Assembly: GCF_003029735.1 (NCBI RefSeq)
Contig: NZ_KZ686268.1
Location: 248,001-312,000, forward strand
From: Pedobacter yulinensis
Lineage (GTDB): Bacteria > Bacteroidota > Bacteroidia > Sphingobacteriales > Sphingobacteriaceae
Reading direction: 5' to 3'
DNA: 64,000 nt
In this document: positions 8,281 to 17,092 of the stretch, piece by piece
How the letters are laid out: every line of letters begins with the position of its first letter
Numbering within the stretch: position 1 is the stretch's first letter
Translations under genes and position numbers: made by a program
The notes under the pieces: generated by a model
Databases searched by the model: none
Told to the model about the DNA's origin: nothing
The model's input: the letters and a program-made list of their open reading frames with translations, nothing else

Positions 8281-9579
8281 ATGCAAGAAAAAGCGTTTTA
8301 CATCATCGATTTTGACAGTACATTCACCCAGGTAGAAGCCCTCGACGAACTGGCCCGCATATCGCTGGCCAGGCACCCCGACCGGGAAGCCATCTACAAG
8401 AAGATCGAAGATTACACCAACCTTGCCATGGAAGGAAAACTGTCCTTCTCAGAAAGCCTGGCGCAGCGCGTTAAACTGCTCGAGGCCAACGAAGAACACC
8501 TTAAAAAACTCATCAAACACCTTAAAAAAAAGGTATCCAAATCTTTTTCCCGGAACGCCGCATTCTTTGAGAAACATGCAGACGATGTGCTGATCGTGTC
8601 GGGCGGTTTCAAAGAGTTCATTACGCCCGTGGTCAGCCAATACCACATCAGGAAAGAAAACATCTATGCGAACACCTTCGTTACCACTGGCGACGGTAAG
8701 ATCATTGACTACGACCACGCCAATCCGCTGAGCGAAGAGGGTGGTAAAGTGAAATTGCTGCAGCAGCTGCAGCTTAAAGGCAACCTGTACGGCATCGGCG
8801 ATGGCTACTCAGACTTCCAGTTGCGCGAAAGCGGACTGATCAGCAAGTTTTTTGCCTTTACAGAGAACATTGCCCGGCAAACCATCCTGGAAAAGGCCGA
8901 CCACATTACGCCGAGCTTTGACGAATTCTTATATGTAAACAACCTGCCCCGTGCCATTTCTTACCCGAAAAACCGCATTCTTTGCCTGGTGATCGGCGAT
9001 GCCGGTCAGCATGCCATTGAGGTCCTGAAAAAAGACGGTTTCTCCATCCGCCATAAGGCTACATTCGAAGAAAAGTATGTGAAAGATGTAGGCATGCTGC
9101 TTCTTGCCGATGGTGAAAAGGTAGACAAAGAAGTGCTTAGCCGGGCAGTCAAACTCAAAACGCTCGGTTATCTCGGGAATGCAAAAGGACGCATTGACCT
9201 GCAGCTGTGTACCGAAATGGGAATTGTCGTGTTTGATGATCCGCGCAGCAATCCGCGCAATACGGATTTCATTCCGAAACGCATGGCCGATTTCATGAAC
9301 AGCGGCACAACCTACCTGAGCAGCAACTTTCCAAACCTGCAGCTGCCAAAGATCGAGCGGTCACATCGCCTCATTCACATTCACCGCAATGTGCCGGGCA
9401 TTATGGCGCGGATCAATACCATTTTTGCCAAACATGACATCAACATCGTGGGCCAGTTCCTCATGACGAACCCGGCAATAGGTTACGCCATCACCGACAT
9501 CAATACGGAATACGACAAACAGCTTTTTAAGTCACTGAAAAAGATCGAGCATACGATCAAGTTCAGGGTGTTGTATTAG
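8281..9579 (+). CDS. HAD phosphoserine phosphatase fused to a SerA remnant and ACT domain
   Basis: 432 aa. Residues 1-215 form a SerB-type HAD phosphatase with all motifs: DFDST (10-14, nucleophile Asp10), VSGGF (106-110), Lys in GGKVKLL (about 156) and GDGYSD (173-178). Residues 231-357 resemble 3-phosphoglycerate dehydrogenase, but only its outer substrate-domain pieces: an N-terminal part (LKTLGYLGNAKGRIDLQ, VVFDDPRSNPRN) joined directly to the C-terminal part (FMNSGTTYLSSNFPNLQLP). The NAD-binding Rossmann domain that should lie between is absent. Residues 361-432 are an ACT domain (HRLIHIHRNVPGIMARIN), the serine-sensing module of SerA. Expected role: phosphoserine to serine, perhaps with allosteric control by serine. 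Its 3' end overlaps the convergent CLC gene by 17 bp. Confidence 0.85.
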   Translation: MQEKAFYIIDFDSTFTQVEALDELARISLARHPDREAIYKKIEDYTNLAMEGKLSFSESLAQRVKLLEANEEHLKKLIKHLKKKVSKSFSRNAAFFEKHADDVLIVSGGFKEFITPVVSQYHIRKENIYANTFVTTGDGKIIDYDHANPLSEEGGKVKLLQQLQLKGNLYGIGDGYSDFQLRESGLISKFFAFTENIARQTILEKADHITPSFDEFLYVNNLPRAISYPKNRILCLVIGDAGQHAIEVLKKDGFSIRHKATFEEKYVKDVGMLLLADGEKVDKEVLSRAVKLKTLGYLGNAKGRIDLQLCTEMGIVVFDDPRSNPRNTDFIPKRMADFMNSGTTYLSSNFPNLQLPKIERSHRLIHIHRNVPGIMARINTIFAKHDINIVGQFLMTNPAIGYAITDINTEYDKQLFKSLKKIEHTIKFRVLY

Positions 9580-10807
9580 CACCTGCGGAAACATCATTCC
9601 ATAGCCCTGTTTTGAAGTCCTTTTGCTGCTGCGCGCTGTAAATGCCGCGCTGGCCAGAGACCAGGTACGCCAGCACACACGCTACAGCCACATAAACGGC
9701 CGGGCCGCTGCCGAACAACTCGACTCCCATCAGGATACAGGCCAGGGGTGTGTTCGCGGCCGCGGCGAACACAGCTGCGAAACCCATTGCAGCAAGCAGC
9801 GATACCGGGAGCGGCATCACGGCCGATAAACAGCTGCCGAGTGCTGCACCTATGAAAAACAAAGGTGTCACCTCGCCCCCTTTAAATCCGGCGCCAAGCG
9901 TTAAACAGGTCAGCAAGATCTTCCAGCCAAAGGTTTCAGGCGGTTGTACCCGGGTAAATGACTCGACAATTACCGGAATGCCGAGCCCGGCATAACGGGT
10001 GCCGGCAATCAGCAGCAACGAAACAATGAGAAGGCCGCCGGCCAGTGGCCTTAGCGGAGGATAACCGATATGCCTGGAAAACCGTGCGCCCAGCCAGTGG
10101 TTCAGGACTGAAAAGAACCGTGCTGCAAGCCCGAAAATGATTCCGGCAGCAGCGGTCCAACCGAGCAGGGCTATATTGATTGCTGGGACTGCAGCTACCG
10201 GGTATGTGGTATGTCCGACACCCCAGAGGCGGCAGGCCTGGTCGGCAAAAATAGCCGAAAGCAGCGCTGGAAACAGGGCCTGGTAGCGCATGCTGCCCAG
10301 CAAAAAGACCTCGAGGGCAAATACCGTTCCCGCCAGGGGTGTGCCGAATACAGAGGCGAACCCGGCGCTGATACCACAGATCAGCAAGATATGCCTGTCC
10401 CGGTGGGCAACGCCGAACCAGCGGCTGAATTGGTCGGCCAGGGCGCCGCCGATCTGAACAGCGGTCCCTTCACGACCGGCAGAGCCGCCGAAAAGATGGG
10501 TGACCAGGGTGCTGAATAAGATGAAAGGGGCCATCACCAGCGGGACGATGCGCGAAGGCCGGTGGATCTCTTCGATGACCAGGTTGTTCCCTTTTGCGAT
10601 ACCGTTTCCGAAGTAATGGTACAGAAGACCGATAAAAAGTCCGGCAAGGGGCAGCAGGAAAATAAGGCGCTCATGCGTTTCACGGTAAGCTGTGACCCGG
10701 TCGAGCGCGACAAGGAAAAAAGCAGAGGCGCTGCCAGCCAGCGCCCCGATAATCAGGGTAATGGCGAGCCACTTTAAAAAGTACAAAACGGGCGGGAGCA
10801 TGCGCAT
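9563..10807 (-). CDS. CLC-F type fluoride/proton antiporter
   Basis: 414 aa polytopic membrane protein of the CLC family with about ten hydrophobic segments. The gating motif reads GREGT (111-115), not the GREGP of chloride CLCs, and a second signature reads GGEVT (310-314, Glu312 and Thr314). Both are hallmarks of the fluoride-exporting CLC-F branch, in which the paired Glu and Thr lie on the ion path. GNN (73-75) stands where chloride CLCs have GSGIP. Its expected role is export of cytoplasmic fluoride in exchange for protons. A fluoride riboswitch often precedes such genes, but none is recognisable in the 187 bp upstream, which instead contains dispersed repeats. Confidence 0.85.
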   Translation of the reverse strand: MRMLPPVLYFLKWLAITLIIGALAGSASAFFLVALDRVTAYRETHERLIFLLPLAGLFIGLLYHYFGNGIAKGNNLVIEEIHRPSRIVPLVMAPFILFSTLVTHLFGGSAGREGTAVQIGGALADQFSRWFGVAHRDRHILLICGISAGFASVFGTPLAGTVFALEVFLLGSMRYQALFPALLSAIFADQACRLWGVGHTTYPVAAVPAINIALLGWTAAAGIIFGLAARFFSVLNHWLGARFSRHIGYPPLRPLAGGLLIVSLLLIAGTRYAGLGIPVIVESFTRVQPPETFGWKILLTCLTLGAGFKGGEVTPLFFIGAALGSCLSAVMPLPVSLLAAMGFAAVFAAAANTPLACILMGVELFGSGPAVYVAVACVLAYLVSGQRGIYSAQQQKDFKTGLWNDVSAGANTTP

Positions 10808-10843
10808 GGCGCAATGTTAAGGAAAAAATTTTAGGAGGCATGC

Positions 10844-10936
10844 CTCGACAAGCTCAGCATGACTCGACAAGCTCAGTATGATATTGTCGTCCTGAGCTTG
10901 CCGTCTTGATATTGTCGTCCTGAGCTTGCCGAAGGG
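10844..10936. repeat. cluster of TCGACAAGCTCAG-type extragenic repeats
   Basis: Two direct copies of CTCGACAAGCTCAGYATGA (10844-10862, 10863-10881) are followed by two copies in the opposite orientation (GTCGTCCTGAGCTTGCCG at 10886-10903 and again at 10914-10931). The two halves can fold into a long imperfect hairpin. A single copy with one mismatch, CTTCGACTAGCTCAGTATGA, occurs at 31345-31364. This word is a familiar interspersed extragenic repeat in Bacteroidota genomes. Confidence 0.75.
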
Positions 10937-10994
10937 CACCAACATAATTTAAAAGAAATATTCATTAACTTAAATCATGCTTTTAAAGATAAAA

Positions 10995-11275
10995 ATGAAA
11001 CTGTATTTCGTTTACATACTCGAATGCTCTGACGAAAGTTTTTACGTAGGCCTAACCAACAATATCGACAGACGCCTGTCAGAGCACCAGGGCGGCTTGT
11101 CGTCCAGCTCATATACCTTTAAACGCAGGCCGGTCAAACTCGTTTATACAAAAACTTCAGGTTCATCATGGATGCGATCAAGTTTGAAAAGCAGCTCAAA
11201 GGATGGAGCAGGAACAAAAAACAGGCTTTAATTGATGAAAACTGGACGGCGCTCCGCGAGCTATCAAAAAATAAG
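10995..11275 (+). pseudogene. GIY-YIG endonuclease-domain protein, frameshifted
   Basis: The first part (from ATG 10995) reads MKLYFVYILECSDESFYVGL and continues NNIDRRLSEH, a small GIY-YIG domain of the YhbQ/UPF0213 type. After VKLVYTK the frame degenerates. The family's expected C-terminal part (FIMDAIKFEKQLKGWSRNKK and ALIDENW) continues one base back, in the frame that contains 11168. The switch falls in the A-run 11150-11154, so a one-base deletion, or an assembly indel, is the simplest explanation. In the second frame no stop occurs before the tryptophan dioxygenase start at 11336. The end given here is where GIY-YIG similarity appears to fade. Confidence 0.75.
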
Positions 11276-11323
11276 ATACTCAAAAACAAGTCAGAAGCGC
11301 CGCCGCAAATCCCCCAAAATCCC

Positions 11324-11331
11324 TACCTTCG
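11324..11331 (+). promoter_or_regulatory. -7-like box for tryptophan dioxygenase
   Basis: TACCTTCG matches TAnnTTTG at seven of eight positions and ends 4 bp before the ATG at 11336, the same close geometry seen for purD. It supports 11336 as an independent start and a very short leader. Confidence 0.35.
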
Positions 11332-11335
11332 TTTC

Positions 11336-12304
11336 ATGGAACTGACGCCTGAAATCATTGAAAAACTGAACAAGCTGCAGGATAAATACACCGCTATGGG
11401 CCAGGACATGAGCTCCTACCTCGACGGCCTGCTGCACGCTGATTTCCTGACGTACTGGGACTACATCCACCTGGATACGCTGCTCAGTCTCCAGAACCCG
11501 AAGACCCCCTTCCCGGATGAGGAGATCTTCATCATGTACCACCAGATCACCGAGCTCTACTTCAAACTGACCCTGCACGAATGCAGGCAACTGGCAGATA
11601 AGCCTGATCTTGACGCGGCTTTTTTCACCGCCCGCCTCAAGCGCATCAACGCCTATTTCAAGGCCCTCACCACCTCATTCGAAGTCATGGTGCAGGGAAT
11701 GGAGAAGGAGCAGTTCCTGAAGTTCCGCATGTCGCTGCTGCCGGCCAGCGGCTTTCAGTCGGCCCAGTACCGCATGATCGAGATCTCGGCTACCGATTTT
11801 ATCCGCCTGGTGGCGCAGGAAGACCGCGACAGGCTTGCCGGTGCCGGCATTGAAACGCAGTTTCAGTCCATTTACTGGAAGTCTGGCGCTACCGAACTCA
11901 GCTCGGGCAAACAAACACTGACCCTGCGGCAGTTTACAAACAAGTATGCCCCCCAGTTTCTGCAGCTGGCCACAGACCGGCAGCAAAACAACCTTGCAGC
12001 CCTCTATCGGAAGCTCAAATCACGCGGCAGCGAAGACCTTTCGGCGCTCGAGGCCGAGCTGCGGCTGTTCGACCTGCACGTGAACGTCGAGTGGCCCTTA
12101 TCGCATTACAAATCGGCGGTGCGTTACCTGGAAAAAGATCCGATCGATATTGCCGCAACCGGCGGTACCAACTGGCAGAAATACCTGCCACCCCGTTTCC
12201 AGCGGCGCATCTTTTATCCCTTCCTGTGGACGGCAGAACAACAGGCTGAATGGGGCAAGGGCTGGGTGCTGCAAACGCTCGCAGAACTGCGCATGGCCCG
12301 GTAA
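11336..12304 (+). CDS. tryptophan 2,3-dioxygenase family protein
   Basis: 322 aa. A heme enzyme that opens the indole ring of tryptophan to N-formylkynurenine, the first step of the kynurenine route. Family motifs: FIMYHQITELYFK (65-77, His69 at the distal heme position), PASGFQSAQYRMIE (136-149, the GFQS substrate-pocket motif), a likely proximal heme His257 in LSHYKSAVRYL, and the GGTNW loop (276-280) before the final helix. The start at 11336 is chosen because the 56 upstream in-frame codons are the tail of the broken GIY-YIG gene. No other kynurenine-pathway gene is nearby. Confidence 0.88.
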   Translation: MELTPEIIEKLNKLQDKYTAMGQDMSSYLDGLLHADFLTYWDYIHLDTLLSLQNPKTPFPDEEIFIMYHQITELYFKLTLHECRQLADKPDLDAAFFTARLKRINAYFKALTTSFEVMVQGMEKEQFLKFRMSLLPASGFQSAQYRMIEISATDFIRLVAQEDRDRLAGAGIETQFQSIYWKSGATELSSGKQTLTLRQFTNKYAPQFLQLATDRQQNNLAALYRKLKSRGSEDLSALEAELRLFDLHVNVEWPLSHYKSAVRYLEKDPIDIAATGGTNWQKYLPPRFQRRIFYPFLWTAEQQAEWGKGWVLQTLAELRMAR

Positions 12305-12419
12305 AGCCCTGGCTAACATTTAAAATCGCTGAAAGGGGCGCCTTTCCGGCTGAATTTCAGTGTTTCCGGCATAGAAAACGCATAATTTTTTCGTATTTTG
12401 CCGCCATACACGCGTTACC

Positions 12420-13487
12420 ATGACTGACACACTTGACATCAGTATCACCAGAGCGGAAGAAACCCGGTTAACGGTAACCGATTTCTCCCTGCTCCCCTTC
12501 GGTAAGGTTTTTACCGACCACATGTTTACAGCCGACTTTGAAGACGGCGAATGGAAAAATTTCCAGATCCTGCCATATGGCCCGATTCCGACCAGTCCGG
12601 CGATCTCGGCCCTCCACTACGGACAGGCTATTTTCGAAGGCATGAAGGCTTATCGCCTGCCCGACGGACGCATCAGCGTGTTCCGCGCAGACAAGAACCT
12701 CGACCGTTTCAATAAATCGGCCGTCCGCATGGCCATGCCGACCATTCCCGAAGAAATTTTTATGCAGGGACTGGCCACGCTGCTTAAGATCGATGAAAAA
12801 TGGGTACCTGCACAGGAGAATTACTCGCTGTATATTCGCCCGGTGATGTATGCCACCGACCCTTACCTGGGCGTGCGGGCATCAGACACTTATAAATTCG
12901 CATTGCTGACCACGCCAACCGGCCCTTACTACAGCAATGCCCTGAAGGTTAAAATTGAAGACCAATATACCCGTGCAGACGATGGTGGTGTAGGTTACGC
13001 CAAAACAGCCGGTAACTATGCCCGTTCCCTGTATCCCTTTGCAGAAGCCCAGAAAGAAGGTTTTGACCAGCTGATCTGGACCGACGCAGCCGCACATGAA
13101 TACATTGAAGAAGCGGGAACCGCAAACCTGTTGTTTGTTATTGATGGCAAACTGGTTACCCCTTCTATCCGCAGCACGGTACTCGACGGCGTTACGCGCG
13201 ATACGATCATCACCCTGGCCCGCGAACAGGGTGTAGAGGTAGAGGAGCGCCGCGTTTCGGTGAAGGAAATCATTGAGGGGATACAAAACGGCCGCGTTAC
13301 CGAGGCGTTTGCGGCAGGAACGGCAGCTACAGTTACCCACATTGGGCAGATCGGCTACCGGGGCGAACTGTATCAGCTGAGCGACCCCGCAACACGCAGC
13401 GTATCAAACGGCATCGCCAAGACCCTGAACGATATCCGCTATGGCTTGTCTGAAGACAGCCACGGCTGGAACTGGATCATCGACTAA
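12420..13487 (+). CDS. ilvE: branched-chain amino acid aminotransferase
   Basis: 355 aa, fold-type IV PLP enzyme of the long (BCAT2-like) subfamily. It interconverts Leu, Ile and Val with their 2-oxo acids using 2-oxoglutarate. The PLP lysine is Lys195 in VGYAKTAGNYARS. The class signature is EEAGTANLLFVID, and the N-terminal substrate loop is HYGQAIFEGMKAY. Length is normal. A near-consensus -7 box (TATTTTG, 12396-12402) precedes the gene, and a clear terminator follows, so it is a single-gene transcript. Confidence 0.95.
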   Translation: MTDTLDISITRAEETRLTVTDFSLLPFGKVFTDHMFTADFEDGEWKNFQILPYGPIPTSPAISALHYGQAIFEGMKAYRLPDGRISVFRADKNLDRFNKSAVRMAMPTIPEEIFMQGLATLLKIDEKWVPAQENYSLYIRPVMYATDPYLGVRASDTYKFALLTTPTGPYYSNALKVKIEDQYTRADDGGVGYAKTAGNYARSLYPFAEAQKEGFDQLIWTDAAAHEYIEEAGTANLLFVIDGKLVTPSIRSTVLDGVTRDTIITLAREQGVEVEERRVSVKEIIEGIQNGRVTEAFAAGTAATVTHIGQIGYRGELYQLSDPATRSVSNGIAKTLNDIRYGLSEDSHGWNWIID

Positions 13488-13507
13488 GCGATTCCTTTAG
13501 CTATAAG

Positions 13508-13544
13508 ATCCATGAACGGCGGTAAGCGGTTCATGGATTTTTTT
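13508..13544 (+). terminator. rho-independent terminator after ilvE
   Basis: A 10-bp perfect stem (ATCCATGAAC 13508-13517, GTTCATGGAT 13529-13538) is followed by a run of seven T. Confidence 0.9.
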
Positions 13545-13619
13545 GTTGTTTTGAAATGCATCCGGACAGCCGCTTACCTCAGAGTGGTTTGCAGTGAATT
13601 GCCAGCGGACAAGCAAAAA

Positions 13620-13650
13620 CAATATCCCTCAGATCGGTTCGAGGGATTTT
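13620..13650 (-). terminator. hairpin ending the polysaccharide operon
   Basis: ATCCCTC (13624-13630) pairs with GAGGGAT (13641-13647) just beyond the wzi stop. On the minus strand it is followed by the T-rich complement of 13612-13623. It faces the ilvE terminator in a convergent arrangement. Confidence 0.6.
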
Positions 13651-13654
13651 GTGA

Positions 13655-15133
13655 CTAAAGACGTTTTGAGACTTTTAAAAATGCGCCAAAGCCATCGTAA
13701 AGAACTTGCCCTTTATCTAGCGCTAATGCCCCTCCGACATTGACACCGTATTTCTTTATATAACGGTTCAGCTCTAAATAGCCAGAGAACTGGTAGCTTG
13801 CCGGAAAATACGGTGGGGCATAAATCGTTCGAACTCTTCCCGTTGAATTGCCTTCAGGACTTGTGCCGTAGGTTCCGAAATTCTTCGTGCCAGTAAGTTT
13901 TGCAATGCCATTCCAATCGCCTATATAACCATCAATTCCTAAGTGAAGTGCGTAAACCCTGTTGTTGACTATATACTCCCGGTCTCGTTGCGGCAAATCC
14001 GTCCGAAGATATTTTTTGCTTGTCAGTAGATTGCTGCCTATATTTTCCCCCTGATAAGTCCACCCGTTCGCGTACAGATAATTGTTATAATAATCCTCGT
14101 CACCTGAGGGCGTGATTTTGGCATCAAGTTCTCCCCCCTGACTCTTTGTCGTCAAGACTTCCACAAGCAGTTTTCGCCAACCTGCTTTTCCACTTGCAAT
14201 TTTATTTTGTATTGAGAGGCCCCATAAGCCATCCTTTAGATTGTTCAAATGCACCAAGCCACCTACCTCATAGAAAAATTGGTGATAGGCTTGAATATGC
14301 ACTTTAGAGAAATCATAATCTATCGCTTGATCGATAGATCCGATGTGATTACCGATCTTAGACCCCTTGTGAACTTTACCAATTGCAACATAAAGCAATG
14401 TCTGACCTTTTGAGAGGCCCCAGTTTGGCGTAAATTTTTGCTCCGCTCCAAACTGTACCTGGTGATTGAAGCCGCCAGACAAAGCCCACTTTTTTTCAGG
14501 ACTCCCAATCTTGAAATATAATGATTTTTGATGCGAAAGTGTTCCTGCGTAACCATTCCGATTTGCAGCCAAATAAACTTCGCTACGCCCCATATAACCA
14601 TAGTTGAAATTCCCTTTAAGAGAAAGCCAGCCATTGGTAAACGGAACTGACCAATATTTGGGAATTGATATTTCAACTTTAGGAATACCTCGGGCATTCC
14701 CTGACATCGTGAATGCGCCACTGGACAGCACAGAATCAGTAATGCCCATTATATCACGGCTCCTGCCAAGTTTAAATTCAAATATATTGAATCGAAGACC
14801 CATATTGGCTTCTATTGCCTGAAACTCATTGTTCCTGCCAACATTTAACCGTCCTTCCAGTCTTACGCTTAGATCCAGCTTGTTTCTAATATTTGGTGAC
14901 TGGTAATCATGGTAATAGCCGAGGATCATACTTCCGTAAGCGCCCGCAGGTGGTGTGCTTCCAAACTGATTTGTCCGCATCCAGAAAGGCACAGATTTTG
15001 TCCCAGAAACCCCCGTGCGTATCTCAAGAAAATAACGATCTCGCTCGGTACTGTCAGTTCTTATCGAATCTTGTGCGAAGATTGGTCCCCAGAGGCATGC
15101 AAGAACTAGAGTAATTGTGATTTTAAAACGCAT
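13655..15133 (-). CDS. Wzi-family capsule assembly outer-membrane protein
   Basis: 492 aa. The signal peptide (1-20, ending IFAQ) is followed by a beta-barrel with many short alternating strands and the family motif FWMRTNQFG (about 50-58). It also has KLGRSRDIMG and a C-terminal aromatic/basic strand (FGAFLKVSKRL). Wzi proteins anchor or shape surface polysaccharide at the outer membrane. As the last gene of the leftward polysaccharide locus, this fits an assembly role. It is AT-richer than the flanking ilvE gene, like the rest of the locus. No exact function is shown in this phylum; the family call rests on pattern recognition. Confidence 0.8.
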   Translation of the reverse strand: MRFKITITLVLACLWGPIFAQDSIRTDSTERDRYFLEIRTGVSGTKSVPFWMRTNQFGSTPPAGAYGSMILGYYHDYQSPNIRNKLDLSVRLEGRLNVGRNNEFQAIEANMGLRFNIFEFKLGRSRDIMGITDSVLSSGAFTMSGNARGIPKVEISIPKYWSVPFTNGWLSLKGNFNYGYMGRSEVYLAANRNGYAGTLSHQKSLYFKIGSPEKKWALSGGFNHQVQFGAEQKFTPNWGLSKGQTLLYVAIGKVHKGSKIGNHIGSIDQAIDYDFSKVHIQAYHQFFYEVGGLVHLNNLKDGLWGLSIQNKIASGKAGWRKLLVEVLTTKSQGGELDAKITPSGDEDYYNNYLYANGWTYQGENIGSNLLTSKKYLRTDLPQRDREYIVNNRVYALHLGIDGYIGDWNGIAKLTGTKNFGTYGTSPEGNSTGRVRTIYAPPYFPASYQFSGYLELNRYIKKYGVNVGGALALDKGQVLYDGFGAFLKVSKRL

Positions 15134-15192
15134 ATTAGCTAAATTTTATCTCAATTCACGAGCGACTTCTTTGATCTTTACAAGTTCGCGGA

Positions 15193-16305
15193 CTATTCAA
15201 ACTGATTTTTCGTAGCGTAACCCGCTTCCGCAAGCATTTTTTCCTTTTTAAAATTAGTTAAATCTGAAAGAACCATTTCTTTAACCAGTGCTGGAAGATC
15301 ATATTTAGGCTTCCAATTTAGTTTAGTCTTTGATTTGGTGGGATCACCGATTAGCAAATCTACCTCTGTCGGACGGAAATACCGCTCATCGACTGCAACA
15401 ACTGTCTGCCCCGCCTCAAGCCGAAATTCGGGGTTAGAGCACGAAACTACTACACCCCGTTCTGCAATTTCTGTCCCTTCGAAAGCTAACTCAATTCCCA
15501 GTTCGGAGAAGGCCATTCTGACGAAATCGCGCACTGTTGTCGTAATACCTGTTGCAATGACGTAATCCTCGGCTTGCTCTTGTTGAAGAATTAAGTACAT
15601 AGCTTCTACGTAGTCTTTTGCGTGTCCCCAATCACGCTTCGCATCCAAATTTCCAAGATATAGTTTATCTTGTAGGCCTAGAGCAATTTTTGCTGCTGCT
15701 CGAGTAATTTTCCGAGTCACGAATGTCTCTCCGCGCAAGGGGCTTTCATGGTTGAAAAGGATTCCATTACAAGCGTAGATCCCATACGCTTCACGATAAT
15801 TAACTGTTATCCAATAAGCATACATTTTTGCAACCGCATAGGGAGAACGCGGATAAAAAGGCGTAGTCTCAGATTGGGGTACAGCCTGTACTAAACCATA
15901 GAGCTCCGAAGTTGATGCTTGGTAAATCTTGGTTTTCTTTTCAAGCCCGAGTATGCGTATTGCTTCAAGAATTCTTAACGTTCCTATGCCGTCTGCGTTC
16001 GCCGTATATTCAGGAGTGTCGAAGCTTACCTTGACATGGCTCATCGCTCCCAAATTGTAAATTTCATCTGGCTGCACTTGCTGAATAATACGAATCAGGT
16101 TCGTGGAATCACTTAGATCGCCATAATGCAGCTTAAATCTTACATCCTTATCATGGGGATCCTGGTATAGGTGATCAATACGGTCAGTATTAAATAGCGA
16201 ACTGCGCCGCTTAATTCCATGCACTTCATATCCTTTTCCCAATAGAAGTTCTGTTAAGTAGGCGCCGTCTTGTCCGGTTACGCCAGTGATTAAAGCTCTT
16301 TTCAT
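15193..16305 (-). CDS. gmd: GDP-mannose 4,6-dehydratase
   Basis: 370 aa. Converts GDP-D-mannose to GDP-4-keto-6-deoxy-D-mannose, the precursor of GDP-fucose, GDP-rhamnose and related sugars. Motifs: [12 protein letters not shown] (6-17, cofactor loop), the Ser/Thr-Glu of STSELYG, and YAVAK of [12 protein letters not shown] (YxxxK). [17 protein letters not shown] and HGIKRRSS are typical Gmd segments. No GDP-fucose synthase or GDP-rhamnose reductase is present in the locus, so the final sugar depends on a gene elsewhere. It is 26 bp downstream of the WecG-like gene and 59 bp upstream of wzi. Confidence 0.95.
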   Translation of the reverse strand: MKRALITGVTGQDGAYLTELLLGKGYEVHGIKRRSSLFNTDRIDHLYQDPHDKDVRFKLHYGDLSDSTNLIRIIQQVQPDEIYNLGAMSHVKVSFDTPEYTANADGIGTLRILEAIRILGLEKKTKIYQASTSELYGLVQAVPQSETTPFYPRSPYAVAKMYAYWITVNYREAYGIYACNGILFNHESPLRGETFVTRKITRAAAKIALGLQDKLYLGNLDAKRDWGHAKDYVEAMYLILQQEQAEDYVIATGITTTVRDFVRMAFSELGIELAFEGTEIAERGVVVSCSNPEFRLEAGQTVVAVDERYFRPTEVDLLIGDPTKSKTKLNWKPKYDLPALVKEMVLSDLTNFKKEKMLAEAGYATKNQFE

Positions 16306-16331
16306 TATGTTTCTTTTTATAAATTTTAATA

Positions 16332-17072
16332 TTATCGATTATTGTCGCGATTTTGCATTTTTTTACTCCAGATAGCCCCTATAAAAATCGGCCCGTAGTA
16401 AATATACCGACGCCACATACGCTTTGGCTCTTTCAACAGCCTGACGAACCATTCAAGCTTTAAGTTGATAAGCAGTGTATTGGGCCTTTTCACTGTTCCG
16501 GCATAGAAATCAAAGACTGCGCCGATAGAACCGATGAGTCCGGCCCTCAAACTATCTTTATGTTCCATTACCCATTTTTCTTGTTTAGGGGCTGTCATTC
16601 CGACGAAAAGCACATCAGGATTGAAATCATTCACGGCCTTGATCATCTGCTCGTTATCCGCCTGAGAAAACTCTGGCTTGTATGGGGGGGAGTGAAATCC
16701 GGAGAGAATGTTCGGATACTCTCGGTTTAGCCGTTGTTTGATCAACTTTAATGTCGATTCGCTGGAGCCCAGATAGAAACACTTTCCTCCTGTCCTATTC
16801 AAGGCTTCCAAGCAATGCTTATGCAGGTCGGCACCCGCGATTTTTTTGATTTTCCGACCAGTTAAAAGCTTGACAGCCCAAGTAATGCCGACTCCGTCAG
16901 GGAGTAAGATATCGGATTTTTGCAACGCGTATTTGAAAGAAGAGTCGTTCTCAGCTAGACAGAACGAATATTGGTTTATCGTATTTACTACACATTTTCG
17001 ATTGTATTCAATCGCTGCGACATCCCCATTGTATATCGGATAATCTAGAAAGTTCAAATTAGGTTTTTCCAT
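16332..17072 (-). CDS. WecG/TagA/CpsF family glycosyltransferase (GT26)
   Basis: 246 aa from the ATG at 17072. An upstream TTG at 17099 would overlap the preceding gene and is not preferred. Family motifs: [52 protein letters not shown] and [17 protein letters not shown]. These enzymes add N-acetylmannosaminuronic acid or N-acetylmannosamine to a lipid-linked precursor. The nucleotide-sugar dehydrogenase in the same locus could supply a uronic acid donor, which fits. It acts at the inner face of the cytoplasmic membrane. Confidence 0.88.
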   Translation of the reverse strand: MEKPNLNFLDYPIYNGDVAAIEYNRKCVVNTINQYSFCLAENDSSFKYALQKSDILLPDGVGITWAVKLLTGRKIKKIAGADLHKHCLEALNRTGGKCFYLGSSESTLKLIKQRLNREYPNILSGFHSPPYKPEFSQADNEQMIKAVNDFNPDVLFVGMTAPKQEKWVMEHKDSLRAGLIGSIGAVFDFYAGTVKRPNTLLINLKLEWFVRLLKEPKRMWRRYIYYGPIFIGAIWSKKMQNRDNNR

Positions 17073-17092
17073 AGCATAATAATTAACGCTGT

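Noticed and set aside
10808..10994. Fluoride riboswitch upstream of the CLC-F gene
   Set aside because: None of the conserved loops of the crcB motif is recognisable; the region is repeat DNA.
11140..11170. Programmed -1 frameshift in the GIY-YIG gene
   Set aside because: The zero-frame codons at the A-run (ACA AAA ACT) do not form an X-XXY-YYZ slippery heptamer, so a mutation or sequencing indel is simpler.
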